From: Williamsia muralis NBRC 105860
GTDB lineage: Bacteria; Actinomycetota; Actinomycetes; Mycobacteriales; Mycobacteriaceae
Direction of reading: 5' to 3'
DNA: 64,000 nt
Assembly: GCF_001598915.1 (NCBI RefSeq)
Contig: NZ_BDAP01000004.1
Location: 1-64,000, forward strand
Below the pieces are notes generated by a model. It did no database searches. It was not told the origin of the DNA and saw only the letters and a list, made by a program, of their open reading frames with translations. The position numbers and the translations under genes are program-made. This document shows positions 24,865 through 32,957 of the stretch, piece by piece. The stretch's first letter is position 1, and each line of letters starts with the position of its first letter.

Positions 24865-26124
24865 GTGTCGGCCGGCGTCGCACTGCTACTCGCTGCGACC
24901 GTTCCCCGACTTTTCCGCGACCGCGCCTTGTCGGCCCCGATGATCGTCCTTGCGATCGGAGCGATCACCGGACTCATCGTCGGGGACACCGGAACCGACC
25001 CGGTCTCCCCCCTCTCCCATCCGGCCGTGACCGAGTACCTCACCGAAGCCTGCGTCATCGTGGCGTTGATGGGTGTGGGACTGGCCATCGACCGCCCACT
25101 CAACTGGCGCACCTGGAGTTCCACCTGGCGCCTCTTGCTCATCGCGATGCCGCTGTGCATCGCGGGGGTCGCGGTACTCGGTTGGTGGGCCGCAGCCCTC
25201 ACCCCCGCCGCTGCGGTCCTGCTCGGAGCGGCCCTGGCGCCCACCGACCCGGTGCTGGCCTCAGACGTCCAGGTCGAGGGACCGACCTCGGGCGAGGGCT
25301 CCCACCAGGAAGACGATGAGGTCCGATTCGCGCTGACATCCGAGGCCGGCCTGAACGACGCACTCGCATTTCCGTTCGTGTACCTGGCGATATTCCTGGC
25401 GACCAAGGGGCCGATCGAGGACTGGATCGTGCCGTGGCTGGCGTGGGAGCTGGTCGGCAAGATCGTGATCGGTGGTCTGGTCGGCTGGTTCGCCGGTGAC
25501 CTGCTCGGCCGCGGATTCTTCCGTTTCCCGATCAAACACGCGCGGCTGGCCGATCGCGGTGAGCCGATCGTGGCACTGGCCGCGACCTTCGCGGTGTACG
25601 GCATCACCGAACTCGTCGGCGGTTACGGCTTCCTGGCGGTGTTCGCCTGCGCATTGGCCATCCGCAACGTCGAACGGTCCAGCGGTTACCACGAGGAGAT
25701 GCACAGTCTCATCGAACAACTCGAGCACGTCCTGACTTTGGTTGTGCTGCTTCTCGTGGGCGCTGCCCTCACCTCCGGACTGCTGGCCGAACTGACCTGG
25801 GGCGGCGTCTTGGTGGGTGTGGCCCTGGTGTTTGTCATTCGACCCGTGGTCGGGTGGCTGTCGCTGCAGGGTTGCGCCGACCTCGGCCCCAAAGAACGCA
25901 GGGCCACCGCGTTCTTCGGGGTCCGGGGCATCGGCTCGATCTACTACCTCGCCTACGCGGTCGCCGAAACCGACCTGCCACAGGCGAACATGCTCTGGGC
26001 CACACTGTCTTTCACGATCGTCCTGTCGGTGGTGGTGCACGGCGTGAGTGCCGCGAGGGTGATGCGTCTGCTCGAAGGGGAACGCGATGACGCTGCCGCC
26101 GCGGACCGGGATCCGAAGCAGTGA
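24865..26124 (+). CDS. cation:proton antiporter (CPA1/NhaP-type)
   Basis: This integral membrane protein of about 419 residues has around 12 hydrophobic segments. The antiporter core shows LGAALAPTDPVLASDVQV and the motif FALTSEAGLNDALAFPFVYLAIF, with the Glu-Ala-Gly-Leu-Asn-Asp ion-binding residues of CPA1 exchangers. IRNVERSSGYHEEMHSLIEQLEHVL and FFGVRGIGSIYYLAYA follow. It exchanges Na+ or K+ for H+ across the inner membrane and so helps pH and salt balance. The start is GTG at 24865; a CTG at 24844 could extend it by seven residues. It ends 15 bp from the convergent rtcB. Confidence 0.92.
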   Translation: MSAGVALLLAATVPRLFRDRALSAPMIVLAIGAITGLIVGDTGTDPVSPLSHPAVTEYLTEACVIVALMGVGLAIDRPLNWRTWSSTWRLLLIAMPLCIAGVAVLGWWAAALTPAAAVLLGAALAPTDPVLASDVQVEGPTSGEGSHQEDDEVRFALTSEAGLNDALAFPFVYLAIFLATKGPIEDWIVPWLAWELVGKIVIGGLVGWFAGDLLGRGFFRFPIKHARLADRGEPIVALAATFAVYGITELVGGYGFLAVFACALAIRNVERSSGYHEEMHSLIEQLEHVLTLVVLLLVGAALTSGLLAELTWGGVLVGVALVFVIRPVVGWLSLQGCADLGPKERRATAFFGVRGIGSIYYLAYAVAETDLPQANMLWATLSFTIVLSVVVHGVSAARVMRLLEGERDDAAAADRDPKQ

Positions 26125-26139
26125 ACCACCCCCGCGGAC

Positions 26140-27348
26140 TCAGGTTCCCTTGACGTTGAGTACCTGACGCAGTTCGAACTCGATGTCCACGAGCTCCTGC
26201 GCGTCACGCATGACAACGTCGATGTCCTTGTAAGCCGCCGGGATCTCGTCGATCCAGTCGGGTCCGTGCCGGTATTCGATGCCGACCATCGCCTTGTCCA
26301 GATCTGCCTCGGTGAACCGGCGCTTGGCTTCGGTGCGGGAGAACCGGCGACCGGCCCCGTGCGGAGCCGAGCACAAGCCCGCCGAATTTCCCTTGCCGCG
26401 CACGACATATGAGCGGGTGCCCATGGAACCGGGGATCACACCACGCACACCCTCGTGTGCATCGATGGCTCCCTTGCGGGTCAGCCACACGTCCTTACCC
26501 GCGTGGCGTTCCTGAACGGTGTAGTTGTGGTGGCAGTTCACCGAGTCCGTCGCGATGTCGGCAGGATCGCCGTCGTGTCCGATCCACTGCGCGAACACCT
26601 GTCGGAAGCGATCCATCATCTCCGCGCGGTTCTCGAACGCGAATCGCTGGGCCCACGACAGTTCGGTGAGGTATGCGTCGAACTGCGGTGTCTGCGCCGG
26701 CAGGTAGGCGAGATCGGCGTTGGGTAGCCCGATATGCCACTGCTTGCACAACTTCTGAGCGATCTTGATGTGCTTCTGGGCAATCTTGTTGCCGACGCCC
26801 CGCGAACCCGAGTGGAGAAACAGCCAGACGCCGCCGACGTTGTCGATGCACAACTCGATGAAGTGGTTGCCGCCTCCGAGCGAGCCGAGTTGCTCACGCC
26901 ACTTGGGTGAGTGGGACAGGTCCACGCGATCGCTCGCGGCGTCCGCGGCCAGCGACGCCACCCGTTGCGCGGTGAACGGGAACCGGTCCAGCGAGCGGTT
27001 GTAGTTACCCGGCGACAGCGGGATGGCCGATTCGATCGATGCCCGCAGCACCGACAGATCACGGCCGGCGAGGTCGTCCTCGCTGTATCGGGTTCGCAGT
27101 GCGATCATTCCGCAGCCGATGTCGACGCCGACTGCTGCGGGGATCACCGCGTCGATGGTGGGGATGACAGTGCCCACGGCAGAACCCTTGCCTGAGTGTG
27201 CATCTGGCATGAGGGCGACGTGTGGGTGGACAAACGGCATCGACGCGGTCTCTTTCGCCTGCTCGATCGTGTTGTCGTCGACGTGCGACGCGAACGACAA
27301 GAGTTTGAACGAGTCGATACGTCGGGGCTTTCCCGCATTGCTGTCCAT
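26140..27348 (-). CDS. rtcB: RNA-splicing ligase RtcB
   Basis: The enzyme has 402 residues and joins 2',3'-cyclic phosphate or 3'-phosphate ends to 5'-OH RNA using GTP and Mn2+. Metal ligands are seen in VGVDIGCGM (Asp and Cys), LGGGNHFIEL and FLHSGSRGVGNK, and the guanylylation region is SAPHGAGRRFSR with the nucleophilic His. It is short like other bacterial RtcB proteins. No archease or RtcA/RtcR neighbours exist, so it is an orphan, perhaps used in RNA repair. The ATG at 27348 has no Shine-Dalgarno, which suggests leaderless translation. It is divergent from the cupin gene. Confidence 0.94.
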   Translation of the reverse strand: MDSNAGKPRRIDSFKLLSFASHVDDNTIEQAKETASMPFVHPHVALMPDAHSGKGSAVGTVIPTIDAVIPAAVGVDIGCGMIALRTRYSEDDLAGRDLSVLRASIESAIPLSPGNYNRSLDRFPFTAQRVASLAADAASDRVDLSHSPKWREQLGSLGGGNHFIELCIDNVGGVWLFLHSGSRGVGNKIAQKHIKIAQKLCKQWHIGLPNADLAYLPAQTPQFDAYLTELSWAQRFAFENRAEMMDRFRQVFAQWIGHDGDPADIATDSVNCHHNYTVQERHAGKDVWLTRKGAIDAHEGVRGVIPGSMGTRSYVVRGKGNSAGLCSAPHGAGRRFSRTEAKRRFTEADLDKAMVGIEYRHGPDWIDEIPAAYKDIDVVMRDAQELVDIEFELRQVLNVKGT

Positions 27349-27458
27349 ATGTCGGACACTATCGCCGGGGTCAAGGCGTTTGTGGTTGTCGCATTGTGAC
27401 AACCACTTGTCACGCCTCACCTGATGAAAGGCAATCCATCACTTCGTCAGGAGTCGCC

Positions 27459-27851
27459 ATGCACATCACCAAGAGTGAGATCCCGGTCAAGATCGATGTA
27501 CCCGGGGCCAAGGCACGTCAGTTGCCCGATTTTGGGTCGGCGTCCGCCGGACCCGTGGGCGCAGAGTACTTCAGCCTCGGCGCGGGGACCGACATCGCGC
27601 CGCTACTCGAAGGTTTGGCCGACGACGCTTGCCACTCGCCTCACTGGGGTTACCTGATCTCTGGCGAGGTGGTCGTCAGCTTCACTGACGGTGCTGCCGA
27701 GACGTGCGTCGGCGGCGATATGTACTACTGGCCACCGGGACACTCGGTACGCGTTGTGCGTGACACAGAGGTTGTCATGTTCAGCCCACAGGTCGAGCAC
27801 GGCGCCGTGATGGATCACATGCTCACCAAGCTGGCCGCCGCGACGCCCTAG
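27459..27851 (+). CDS. cupin domain protein
   Basis: The product has 130 residues from an ATG behind CAGGAG. A single cupin domain is visible: CHSPHWGYLISGEVVVSFTDGAAETCVGGDMYYWPPGHSVRVVRDTEVVMFSP contains the two conserved beta-barrel motifs, with His residues (HSPHWG, GHSVRV) that could bind a metal. The open frame begins at 27396, inside the divergent rtcB upstream region, and is not needed. The function is unknown; it could be an isomerase, dioxygenase or sensor. Confidence 0.75.
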   Translation: MHITKSEIPVKIDVPGAKARQLPDFGSASAGPVGAEYFSLGAGTDIAPLLEGLADDACHSPHWGYLISGEVVVSFTDGAAETCVGGDMYYWPPGHSVRVVRDTEVVMFSPQVEHGAVMDHMLTKLAAATP

Positions 27852-27873
27852 AAAAGGCCTTGCCATGGACCAC

Positions 27874-29865
27874 TCAACGAAGCACCGTCCACGTGATCGG
27901 CGCAACGGTGTCCGGTGAATAGCTGCAGCAGCTTCCGGTTCGTACGGTCTTCTTGAGGTGGTCTCCCAACACGGGGTCGTGCTCGGCGACACGGTCGAGC
28001 GCATACCGCAATGATCTGGTGACGCTGGTCCGGGCTCGTTCGGCGGCCCCACCGGAGTGGCGCAGCCGCCCGCCGAGTCCGACTGCGCCACTCAATTCGG
28101 CGAGCAGGAACTCGCGGTCGCGTTGCGCCAGATCGACCCGCCCGATGTCGTTGTTGTGCTCCGCCTCCGCGATGTCCTGATCGACCTCGTTCAATCGCCG
28201 GAGATACGCGGCACGGGCCTGTTCATCGATGATCGGGACCGGCTCGGCCACCTCATGGCCACCACACAGGTCCATCGCCCGAAACTCGTGACCGGGCCGC
28301 GACACCAATGTTGCCAAATATCGGAGGCCTCTGAGGTCGGCGAGAACCGTCTCGGTGTGACGGAACGCGAGCCGCCACCGGTCACCGGTCCACGCCATCG
28401 TCGCCGTCAGGGGTTCCGCGGTCGTCGCCGAGGAGTCCCCGGCCAGCAGCGCGGCCACTTCTGCCGACCGCCTGACCGCTCCGAACGACTCGAACTCGGC
28501 GTGAGCAGCCTGCCAGTCCAGACGACTTCGCACCGTGTCGCCCGCAGCTGCACAGGCAGTCCCCAGCATTACGCGGGCCACGGCCGCCTCATAAGGTGCG
28601 TCCAGCTCACACCACTGCACCACGGCGATGCCGGCTTCACCGACGGCGAGCTCCGGGATGCCGGCCAACAGGTGTGCCCGAGCTGTGGCCAGCGCCGCGC
28701 AGGCAGCCAGACCCTGACCGACGAACTGTTCGCTGATGCTGCGCAGGCGCGCAGCAGCCAGCGTTGCCGTAGCGGCGTCGCCACCGGCGTAGGCGATCTC
28801 GGACTGGGCGTCGAGTAACGGTACGAGCCGCAGGTCTCCGAACGGTGGCCGTTCCTTCCACGGCAGATCCGGCGGGTTGTTCACGGCGTCAGCGATGAGT
28901 TTCGTCGCCGCGCCGATCTCGCCCTGCTCCAGCCGCAGCAGCGCGAGGCCCGGCAGTGACGGCCATGCCCGTCGATGCGCCTCCAAGAACGCATCCTCTG
29001 CGCCATTCAGATCACCGAGGCGGAGCCTGATGTTGCCGAGTTCGACCAGCGGCCAGCCGAATTCGCGACGCATCCAGGGACGGAGTTCGTCACAGGCCGC
29101 GAGGGCCTCGCGTTCGGCCGCGGCGCCGGGGCCGCTGACTCGCAGTAGTTCGGCGCGGTGCACGCGGCATCGCCCATGTAAGCCCCCGTACGCGTGACCG
29201 TGGCGCCAGTGGTCCATGACGTCGGTCCATTCGCGGGCCCGGTCGTAGGCGAGCAATCCCTGCGCGGCGCAGATGAGTTCGCAGTAGAGCATCCCCGTGG
29301 TGAACGGATCCACGGCGCCCGACATGAGCTGCAGTGCAGCATCGTCGAGAATGGCGAGGCCCGGTTCCACCTCGCCGTCAGCGATGAGCAGACGTGCGGT
29401 CGCCACCTGCCCGAGGAGTACGGCAGGCGAGACATCCAGCTGTGCGCCGAGTTCCATCGATCGCTGAGCTTGCCGACGTGCTCCGTCCGGGTCACCGCAC
29501 ATGAAACGTTCGTACGTTCTCACCATCGCGAGCAACGCGTGAGCCGGCACCTCACCGAGCCCCGCGAGCTCGCGCTCGGCTCGCGCGACCCAGCCGCGAA
29601 CCGGTGCCATCAAGCCGGTGTCGACCAGAAGGTGAAGTGCCACATGTGCTGCAGCCCAGCCCGCACCCGCATGCTCGCCTGCATCGCGTCGACGCTCGTA
29701 CAACGACTCCCACACGCCGACAGCAACTTCGAACTCGCCGTTTCCGTAGTGCGCCATCGCGCGGGCCTCATCGGCCTCGGAGGATGTCTCGTGGGCGAGC
29801 AGAGCCAGCGCGGCGGTCCATTCGTCGCGCGCCATGGCCGCCTTGGCGTCGGAGAGGCCGGTCAT
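27874..29865 (-). CDS. large TPR-repeat regulatory protein (adenylate-cyclase/LuxR-associated C-terminus)
   Basis: The product has 663 residues and no membrane segment. Residues 1-470 are an all-helical array of TPR-like units (repeated Ala/Leu-rich helices such as AALALLAHETSSEADEARAM and AEDAFLEAHRRAWPSLPGLALLRLEQGE). Residues about 470-660 form a separate domain (GLRYLATLVSRPGHEFRAMDLCGG, AYLRRLNEVDQDIAEAEHNNDIGRVDLAQRDREFLLAELSGAVG, and VRTGSCCSYSPD near the end). That domain resembles the C-terminus of large actinobacterial cyclase and LuxR-type ATP-binding regulators, here without the catalytic or ATPase parts. It is probably a signalling scaffold. It faces the cupin gene and stands alone. 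Confidence 0.75.
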   Translation of the reverse strand: MTGLSDAKAAMARDEWTAALALLAHETSSEADEARAMAHYGNGEFEVAVGVWESLYERRRDAGEHAGAGWAAAHVALHLLVDTGLMAPVRGWVARAERELAGLGEVPAHALLAMVRTYERFMCGDPDGARRQAQRSMELGAQLDVSPAVLLGQVATARLLIADGEVEPGLAILDDAALQLMSGAVDPFTTGMLYCELICAAQGLLAYDRAREWTDVMDHWRHGHAYGGLHGRCRVHRAELLRVSGPGAAAEREALAACDELRPWMRREFGWPLVELGNIRLRLGDLNGAEDAFLEAHRRAWPSLPGLALLRLEQGEIGAATKLIADAVNNPPDLPWKERPPFGDLRLVPLLDAQSEIAYAGGDAATATLAAARLRSISEQFVGQGLAACAALATARAHLLAGIPELAVGEAGIAVVQWCELDAPYEAAVARVMLGTACAAAGDTVRSRLDWQAAHAEFESFGAVRRSAEVAALLAGDSSATTAEPLTATMAWTGDRWRLAFRHTETVLADLRGLRYLATLVSRPGHEFRAMDLCGGHEVAEPVPIIDEQARAAYLRRLNEVDQDIAEAEHNNDIGRVDLAQRDREFLLAELSGAVGLGGRLRHSGGAAERARTSVTRSLRYALDRVAEHDPVLGDHLKKTVRTGSCCSYSPDTVAPITWTVLR

Positions 29866-29963
29866 CGCCCCAGATCGCTCATCGGCCCAGTATGACCGGG
29901 CACGATGTTCATTTGGGCGAAGTCACAAACCTCCGACTTTCGGGCGCGAACTGTTCACCCGTG

Positions 29964-30365
29964 TCAGGTGGCCCGCGTCGGCTGATACCGGCGTATCAAG
30001 CCGACCACGAGTGCAGCCGCTCCGGCCAATCCGAAGATCACGACCTCGCTGGTCTGGTCTCCGCGCGCGGACTCGCATGCCTGCACTTGGCTGGTGTTGT
30101 CGCTGAGCCCGAGACTGTTGGCGGAGTTGTCGCCGAGATACCGATCGGCCAGCGCCCGGGTCAAGTCCTTGGTGGTGTCGCCCAAGTTGAACTCGGCGTC
30201 CTTCGACACCGCCGACGAGTCGTCTTTGAGTGCCCAGCTCCCGCAGCCCGTGCCCTGCGAGTTGTCGACCGGCCAGAACGCGAACGCCGCAGCCACGACG
30301 AGCAGTATCGCCGCCGCGATGAGGAACACCCGACCCGGTTGCCCAGATCTCTTCGGCAGGTTCAC
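29964..30365 (-). CDS. small two-TM membrane protein
   Basis: The product has 133 residues from a GTG behind GAAAGGA. One TM near the N-terminus (VFLIAAAILLVVAAAFAFWPV) and one at the C-terminus (VVIFGLAGAAALVVGLIRR) flank an extracytoplasmic loop with two Cys (GTGCGSWALK and VQACESARG) that may form a disulfide. I recognise no family. Nearby are the TPR protein and tRNA-Ala. It is probably monocistronic. Confidence 0.7.
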   Translation of the reverse strand: MNLPKRSGQPGRVFLIAAAILLVVAAAFAFWPVDNSQGTGCGSWALKDDSSAVSKDAEFNLGDTTKDLTRALADRYLGDNSANSLGLSDNTSQVQACESARGDQTSEVVIFGLAGAAALVVGLIRRYQPTRAT

Positions 30366-30460
30366 AGCAGCGGGGTCCTTTCACGAACGAACGTCTTCTT
30401 TGATTCCTCGTTCATGACGCAAAGTTGTTACCGGTGGGCTTCGCGGCCCACAAACGAACA

Positions 30461-30499
30461 ATCCACCTGCCGACGACGTATGTCGTGGACAGGTGGATC
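30461..30499 (-). terminator. hairpin downstream of tRNA-Ala
   Basis: ATCCACCTG at 30461 pairs with CAGGTGGAT ending at 30499, with an inner GACGAC/GTCGT stem. On the minus strand it is followed by a T-rich stretch (TTGTTCGTTTG), so it is likely the intrinsic terminator of tRNA-Ala. Confidence 0.6.
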
Positions 30500-30514
30500 A
30501 TCTTGTTTCAACGG

Positions 30515-30587
30515 TGGAGCTAAGGGGACTCGAACCCCTGACCCCCACACTGCCAGTGTGGTGCGCTACCAGCTGCGCCATAGCCCC
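30515..30587 (-). tRNA. tRNA-Ala (anticodon GGC)
   Basis: A standard cloverleaf is readable on the minus strand. The acceptor stem is GGGGCTA with TAGCTCC, the D arm is GCGCAGCTGGTAGCGC, the anticodon loop is CTGGCAG, and the T arm contains GGTTCGAGTCC. The anticodon GGC decodes GCC/GCU. The discriminator base is A; the CCA end is not fully encoded (the next bases are CCG). A hairpin follows at 30461-30499. Confidence 0.95.
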
Positions 30588-30734
30588 GTATTCGGTTTTT
30601 GCACCCGCGCCAGGTTGTTTGCCCTGGTGCTGCGTGCTCGATCGAAATTACACCATCGGCGCGAACCCGGCCAAATCCGCTGTAGCGGCGACTTCGGCCG
30701 GGTTCGTTCCCGGGTTCACCGGGGTGCGATGTTG

Positions 30735-31481
30735 TCAGTTGTTTGCGCCACCGAGGATCTGATCGACCCAGCCGGTTCCGTTGGTGATGGTGACCTTCTT
30801 ACCGTCTTGCAACACACTGGGAGTTCCGACCTGACCGTCGAGCGCCTTGGCAAGCTGGGTCTGAGACTCGTCAGCGATGGACTCGGCAGCCTGGACCTGA
30901 GTGCCGTCGGCGATGCACTGCTGGGTGGCATCCGATGCGCCGACTTCCTTGGCGAACCCGGCCAGCGTCTGGTTGTCGTGGTCGTCGCCGCCCTCCTTCG
31001 GCTGCACCGCGAAGAGCTTGGAATGGAACGCAAGTTTCACGTCCTGGTTCTCGGCGTCGGCCACGCACTTCATCGCGCCCGCTGCCCGAGAGCTGTAGTC
31101 ACCCGACCCCGACTGCTCGTTGAGGAAGGTCAGCATGTGGAACCGCACCTGCAGCTGGCCACTGTTGACGGCGTCGGTGATCGTCTGGCCGGATTGCTTT
31201 TCAACGCTGGCGCACGCCGGGCACTGGAAGTCCTCGAACATGTCGATGGTGTGCGGCGCTGTCGGGCTGCCCACCACGAAGGTCGCAGAGTTGGACAACA
31301 CGGCGCTGTCGGCGCCGCCCTTGTTGCGCTGGCTGTTCCAGATGATGCCGCCGATGACCACCGCCGCGATCACCAACACCGCGAGGCCGGCGAGCACATA
31401 CGTGGTGGTGCTCGACTGCGCCTGGGGCTGGTACTTCGACTTCGCCGTCTTGGGAGCGGGCCGTTTGTTGTTGCTACTCAA
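30735..31481 (-). CDS. DsbA/thioredoxin-fold disulfide oxidoreductase, membrane-anchored
   Basis: The product has 248 residues, starting at a TTG (TTGAGT) after GAGGAAA. A cytoplasmic basic tail and one TM (YVLAGLAVLVIAAVVIGGIIW) anchor an extracytoplasmic thioredoxin-like domain. Its active site CPAC sits in FEDFQCPACASVEKQ and cis-Pro in VGTPSVL. Mycobacterial relatives are DsbA/DsbG-like thiol oxidoreductases that help exported proteins fold. The TTG overlaps the stop of the MauE/DoxX gene (TTGA), so the two are coupled. MauE/DoxX proteins are often linked to thiol-redox chemistry, which supports a shared role. Confidence 0.9.
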   Translation of the reverse strand: MSSNNKRPAPKTAKSKYQPQAQSSTTTYVLAGLAVLVIAAVVIGGIIWNSQRNKGGADSAVLSNSATFVVGSPTAPHTIDMFEDFQCPACASVEKQSGQTITDAVNSGQLQVRFHMLTFLNEQSGSGDYSSRAAGAMKCVADAENQDVKLAFHSKLFAVQPKEGGDDHDNQTLAGFAKEVGASDATQQCIADGTQVQAAESIADESQTQLAKALDGQVGTPSVLQDGKKVTITNGTGWVDQILGGANN

Positions 31482-32041
31482 TGCTTTTCCTCGGTTGCCA
31501 TTTCATCATCTACACCCGCGGCCGTCGCGGGGTCGTTGGAGTCATCGTCGTGGTCGTCGCGGGCCGCCCGTGGTCGAGAGCCCGGGCCGAGCGCCAGGTG
31601 GCTTCGCGGGAAAACGATCAGCCACGCTGCGAGTGCCAGGAACCCGACATCCCGAAGGATCTCGGTGAGGTAGTTCCGCCACGACACATCGGCTTCCCCA
31701 CCGCCTCCGAAACAACCGCAGTCGATCGTGTAACCCCGTGCCCACACCGACACGATGGCCGCGATCAGCAGCACCAGCAACACCGCCGAGGCGATGGCCG
31801 CCGGACGTACGGCCAACCCGATCAACAGAAGCAGTCCCAACGCGATCTCAGCCATGGGTAGCACCAGCGACACCGCGTACGCGGTCGAATCCGGAAACAG
31901 GTGATACGCCTTCACCGCGATCTCGGACTGGTCGGGATCAACCGCCTTGATGCCACCGGCGATCAGCCATACCGCCGCCAAGCCGATACGGACCGGCACG
32001 CTCACGACGTATCTCCACACGCGCACCAGCCTAACGACCAC
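31478..32041 (-). CDS. MauE/DoxX-like redox membrane protein
   Basis: The product has 187 residues and four TM segments (SVPVRIGLAAVWLIAGGIKA, AVSLVLPMAEIALGLLLLIGLA, AIASAVLLVLLIAAIVSVWARG, EILRDVGFLALAAWLIVF). DCGCFGG carries the CxC pair expected between TM3 and TM4 in MauE-like proteins. Members help mature or reduce disulfides in periplasmic proteins. The C-terminal tail is charged and Asp-rich. The start is GTG at 32041. Its last codon overlaps the DsbA-like gene, and together they look like one disulfide-exchange unit. Confidence 0.87.
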   Translation of the reverse strand: MVVRLVRVWRYVVSVPVRIGLAAVWLIAGGIKAVDPDQSEIAVKAYHLFPDSTAYAVSLVLPMAEIALGLLLLIGLAVRPAAIASAVLLVLLIAAIVSVWARGYTIDCGCFGGGGEADVSWRNYLTEILRDVGFLALAAWLIVFPRSHLALGPGSRPRAARDDHDDDSNDPATAAGVDDEMATEEKH

Positions 32042-32123
32042 CGCCTGAGAGGTCGCTTAGCAAATCAGCAAGCTTCAGACACGTGCGGAGCAGAGGTCGA
32101 CAGGTGTCGGCCGATACCATCTC

Positions 32124-32876
32124 GTGGTGACCATTCCAGGTTCCCCGGACCAGACACCGCACCCTGCTGACGTGGGTGTGGAAGAGGTCGGGCACACCCA
32201 CGCCAACGTGGCAGGCGGTCGACTCCGTGCCGCGACATTCGGCGCGATGGACGGCTTGGTCACCAACATCAGCCTCGTCGCCGGTGTCGGCGCGTCAGGC
32301 GCCAGCGGGCACACGATCGTGCTCAGCGGAGTCGCCGGGCTGGTGGCCGGAGCGTTCTCCATGGCCCTTGGTGAGTTCGCCTCGGTCTCCACCCAGAACG
32401 AGCAGGTGGACGCCGAGGTACTCGTCGAGCGTCGGGAGATGCGCAAGCACCCTCGAGAAGAACTGCACGAGCTGGTCGAGGCGTTCATCGACATGGGGAT
32501 GTCGGAGCAGACCGCGACGGCGGCGGCCGCTGAGATCCACCAGGACACCGACAAAGCTGTGAGCCTGCACCTGACGCAGGAACTCGGCGTGGATCCCGAT
32601 GAGAAGCCGTCACCGAAGGTGGCCGCGGTCTCGTCGTTCGTGATGTTCTCGATCGGCGCGGTGCTCCCGCTGATCCCTTATCTGCTCGGGTTTGAATCGC
32701 TCACTGCAGGATTGCTTGTGGGTGCCGCCGGCCTGATCCTGGTCGGCGGGCTGGCTGCCCGGATCACCGGCCGACCGATCTGGAAAGGCGCGCTGCGACA
32801 ACTCCTTTTCGGTGTCATCGCAGCCGGCGCCACCTATCTCGTCGGATTCTTGATCGGGGTGCCCGCGGGCGGCTGA
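32124..32876 (+). CDS. VIT1/CCC1 family iron/manganese transporter
   Basis: The product has 250 residues. TM1 begins with AATFGAMDGLVTNISLVAGV, the family signature, followed by GVAGLVAGAFSMALGEFASVSTQNE. A cytosolic helical metal-binding domain (REMRKHPREELHELVEAF and MSEQTATAAAAEIHQD) lies between TM2 and TM3. Three C-terminal TMs follow (VMFSIGAVLPLIPYLLG, GLLVGAAGLILVGGL, FGVIAAGATYLVGFLIG). It moves Fe2+ or Mn2+ out of the cytosol; actinobacterial members have not been well tested. GTG codons at 32124 and 32127 are both possible starts. Confidence 0.92.
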   Translation: MVTIPGSPDQTPHPADVGVEEVGHTHANVAGGRLRAATFGAMDGLVTNISLVAGVGASGASGHTIVLSGVAGLVAGAFSMALGEFASVSTQNEQVDAEVLVERREMRKHPREELHELVEAFIDMGMSEQTATAAAAEIHQDTDKAVSLHLTQELGVDPDEKPSPKVAAVSSFVMFSIGAVLPLIPYLLGFESLTAGLLVGAAGLILVGGLAARITGRPIWKGALRQLLFGVIAAGATYLVGFLIGVPAGG

Positions 32877-32886
32877 CCCAGTCCAC

Positions 32887-32944
32887 GCACGGTCTTGCGT
32901 GTCGCGCTTCGGTTCGAACCGGAGCGGGGCGCACAAGACCGTGC
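32887..32944. terminator. large bidirectional hairpin between convergent genes
   Basis: GCACGGTCTTG at 32887 pairs with CAAGACCGTGC ending at 32944. An inner stem GCTTCGGTTC/GAACCGGAGC allows one G-T pair. It lies between the convergent VIT1 and pgm genes and likely ends both transcripts. Confidence 0.6.
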
Positions 32945-32957
32945 GGCGTCTGGTCTC

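Noticed and set aside
29604-31673. 689-codon plus-strand open frame
   Set aside because: It runs antisense across the TPR protein, the membrane protein, tRNA-Ala and the DsbA-like gene, all of which are well supported.
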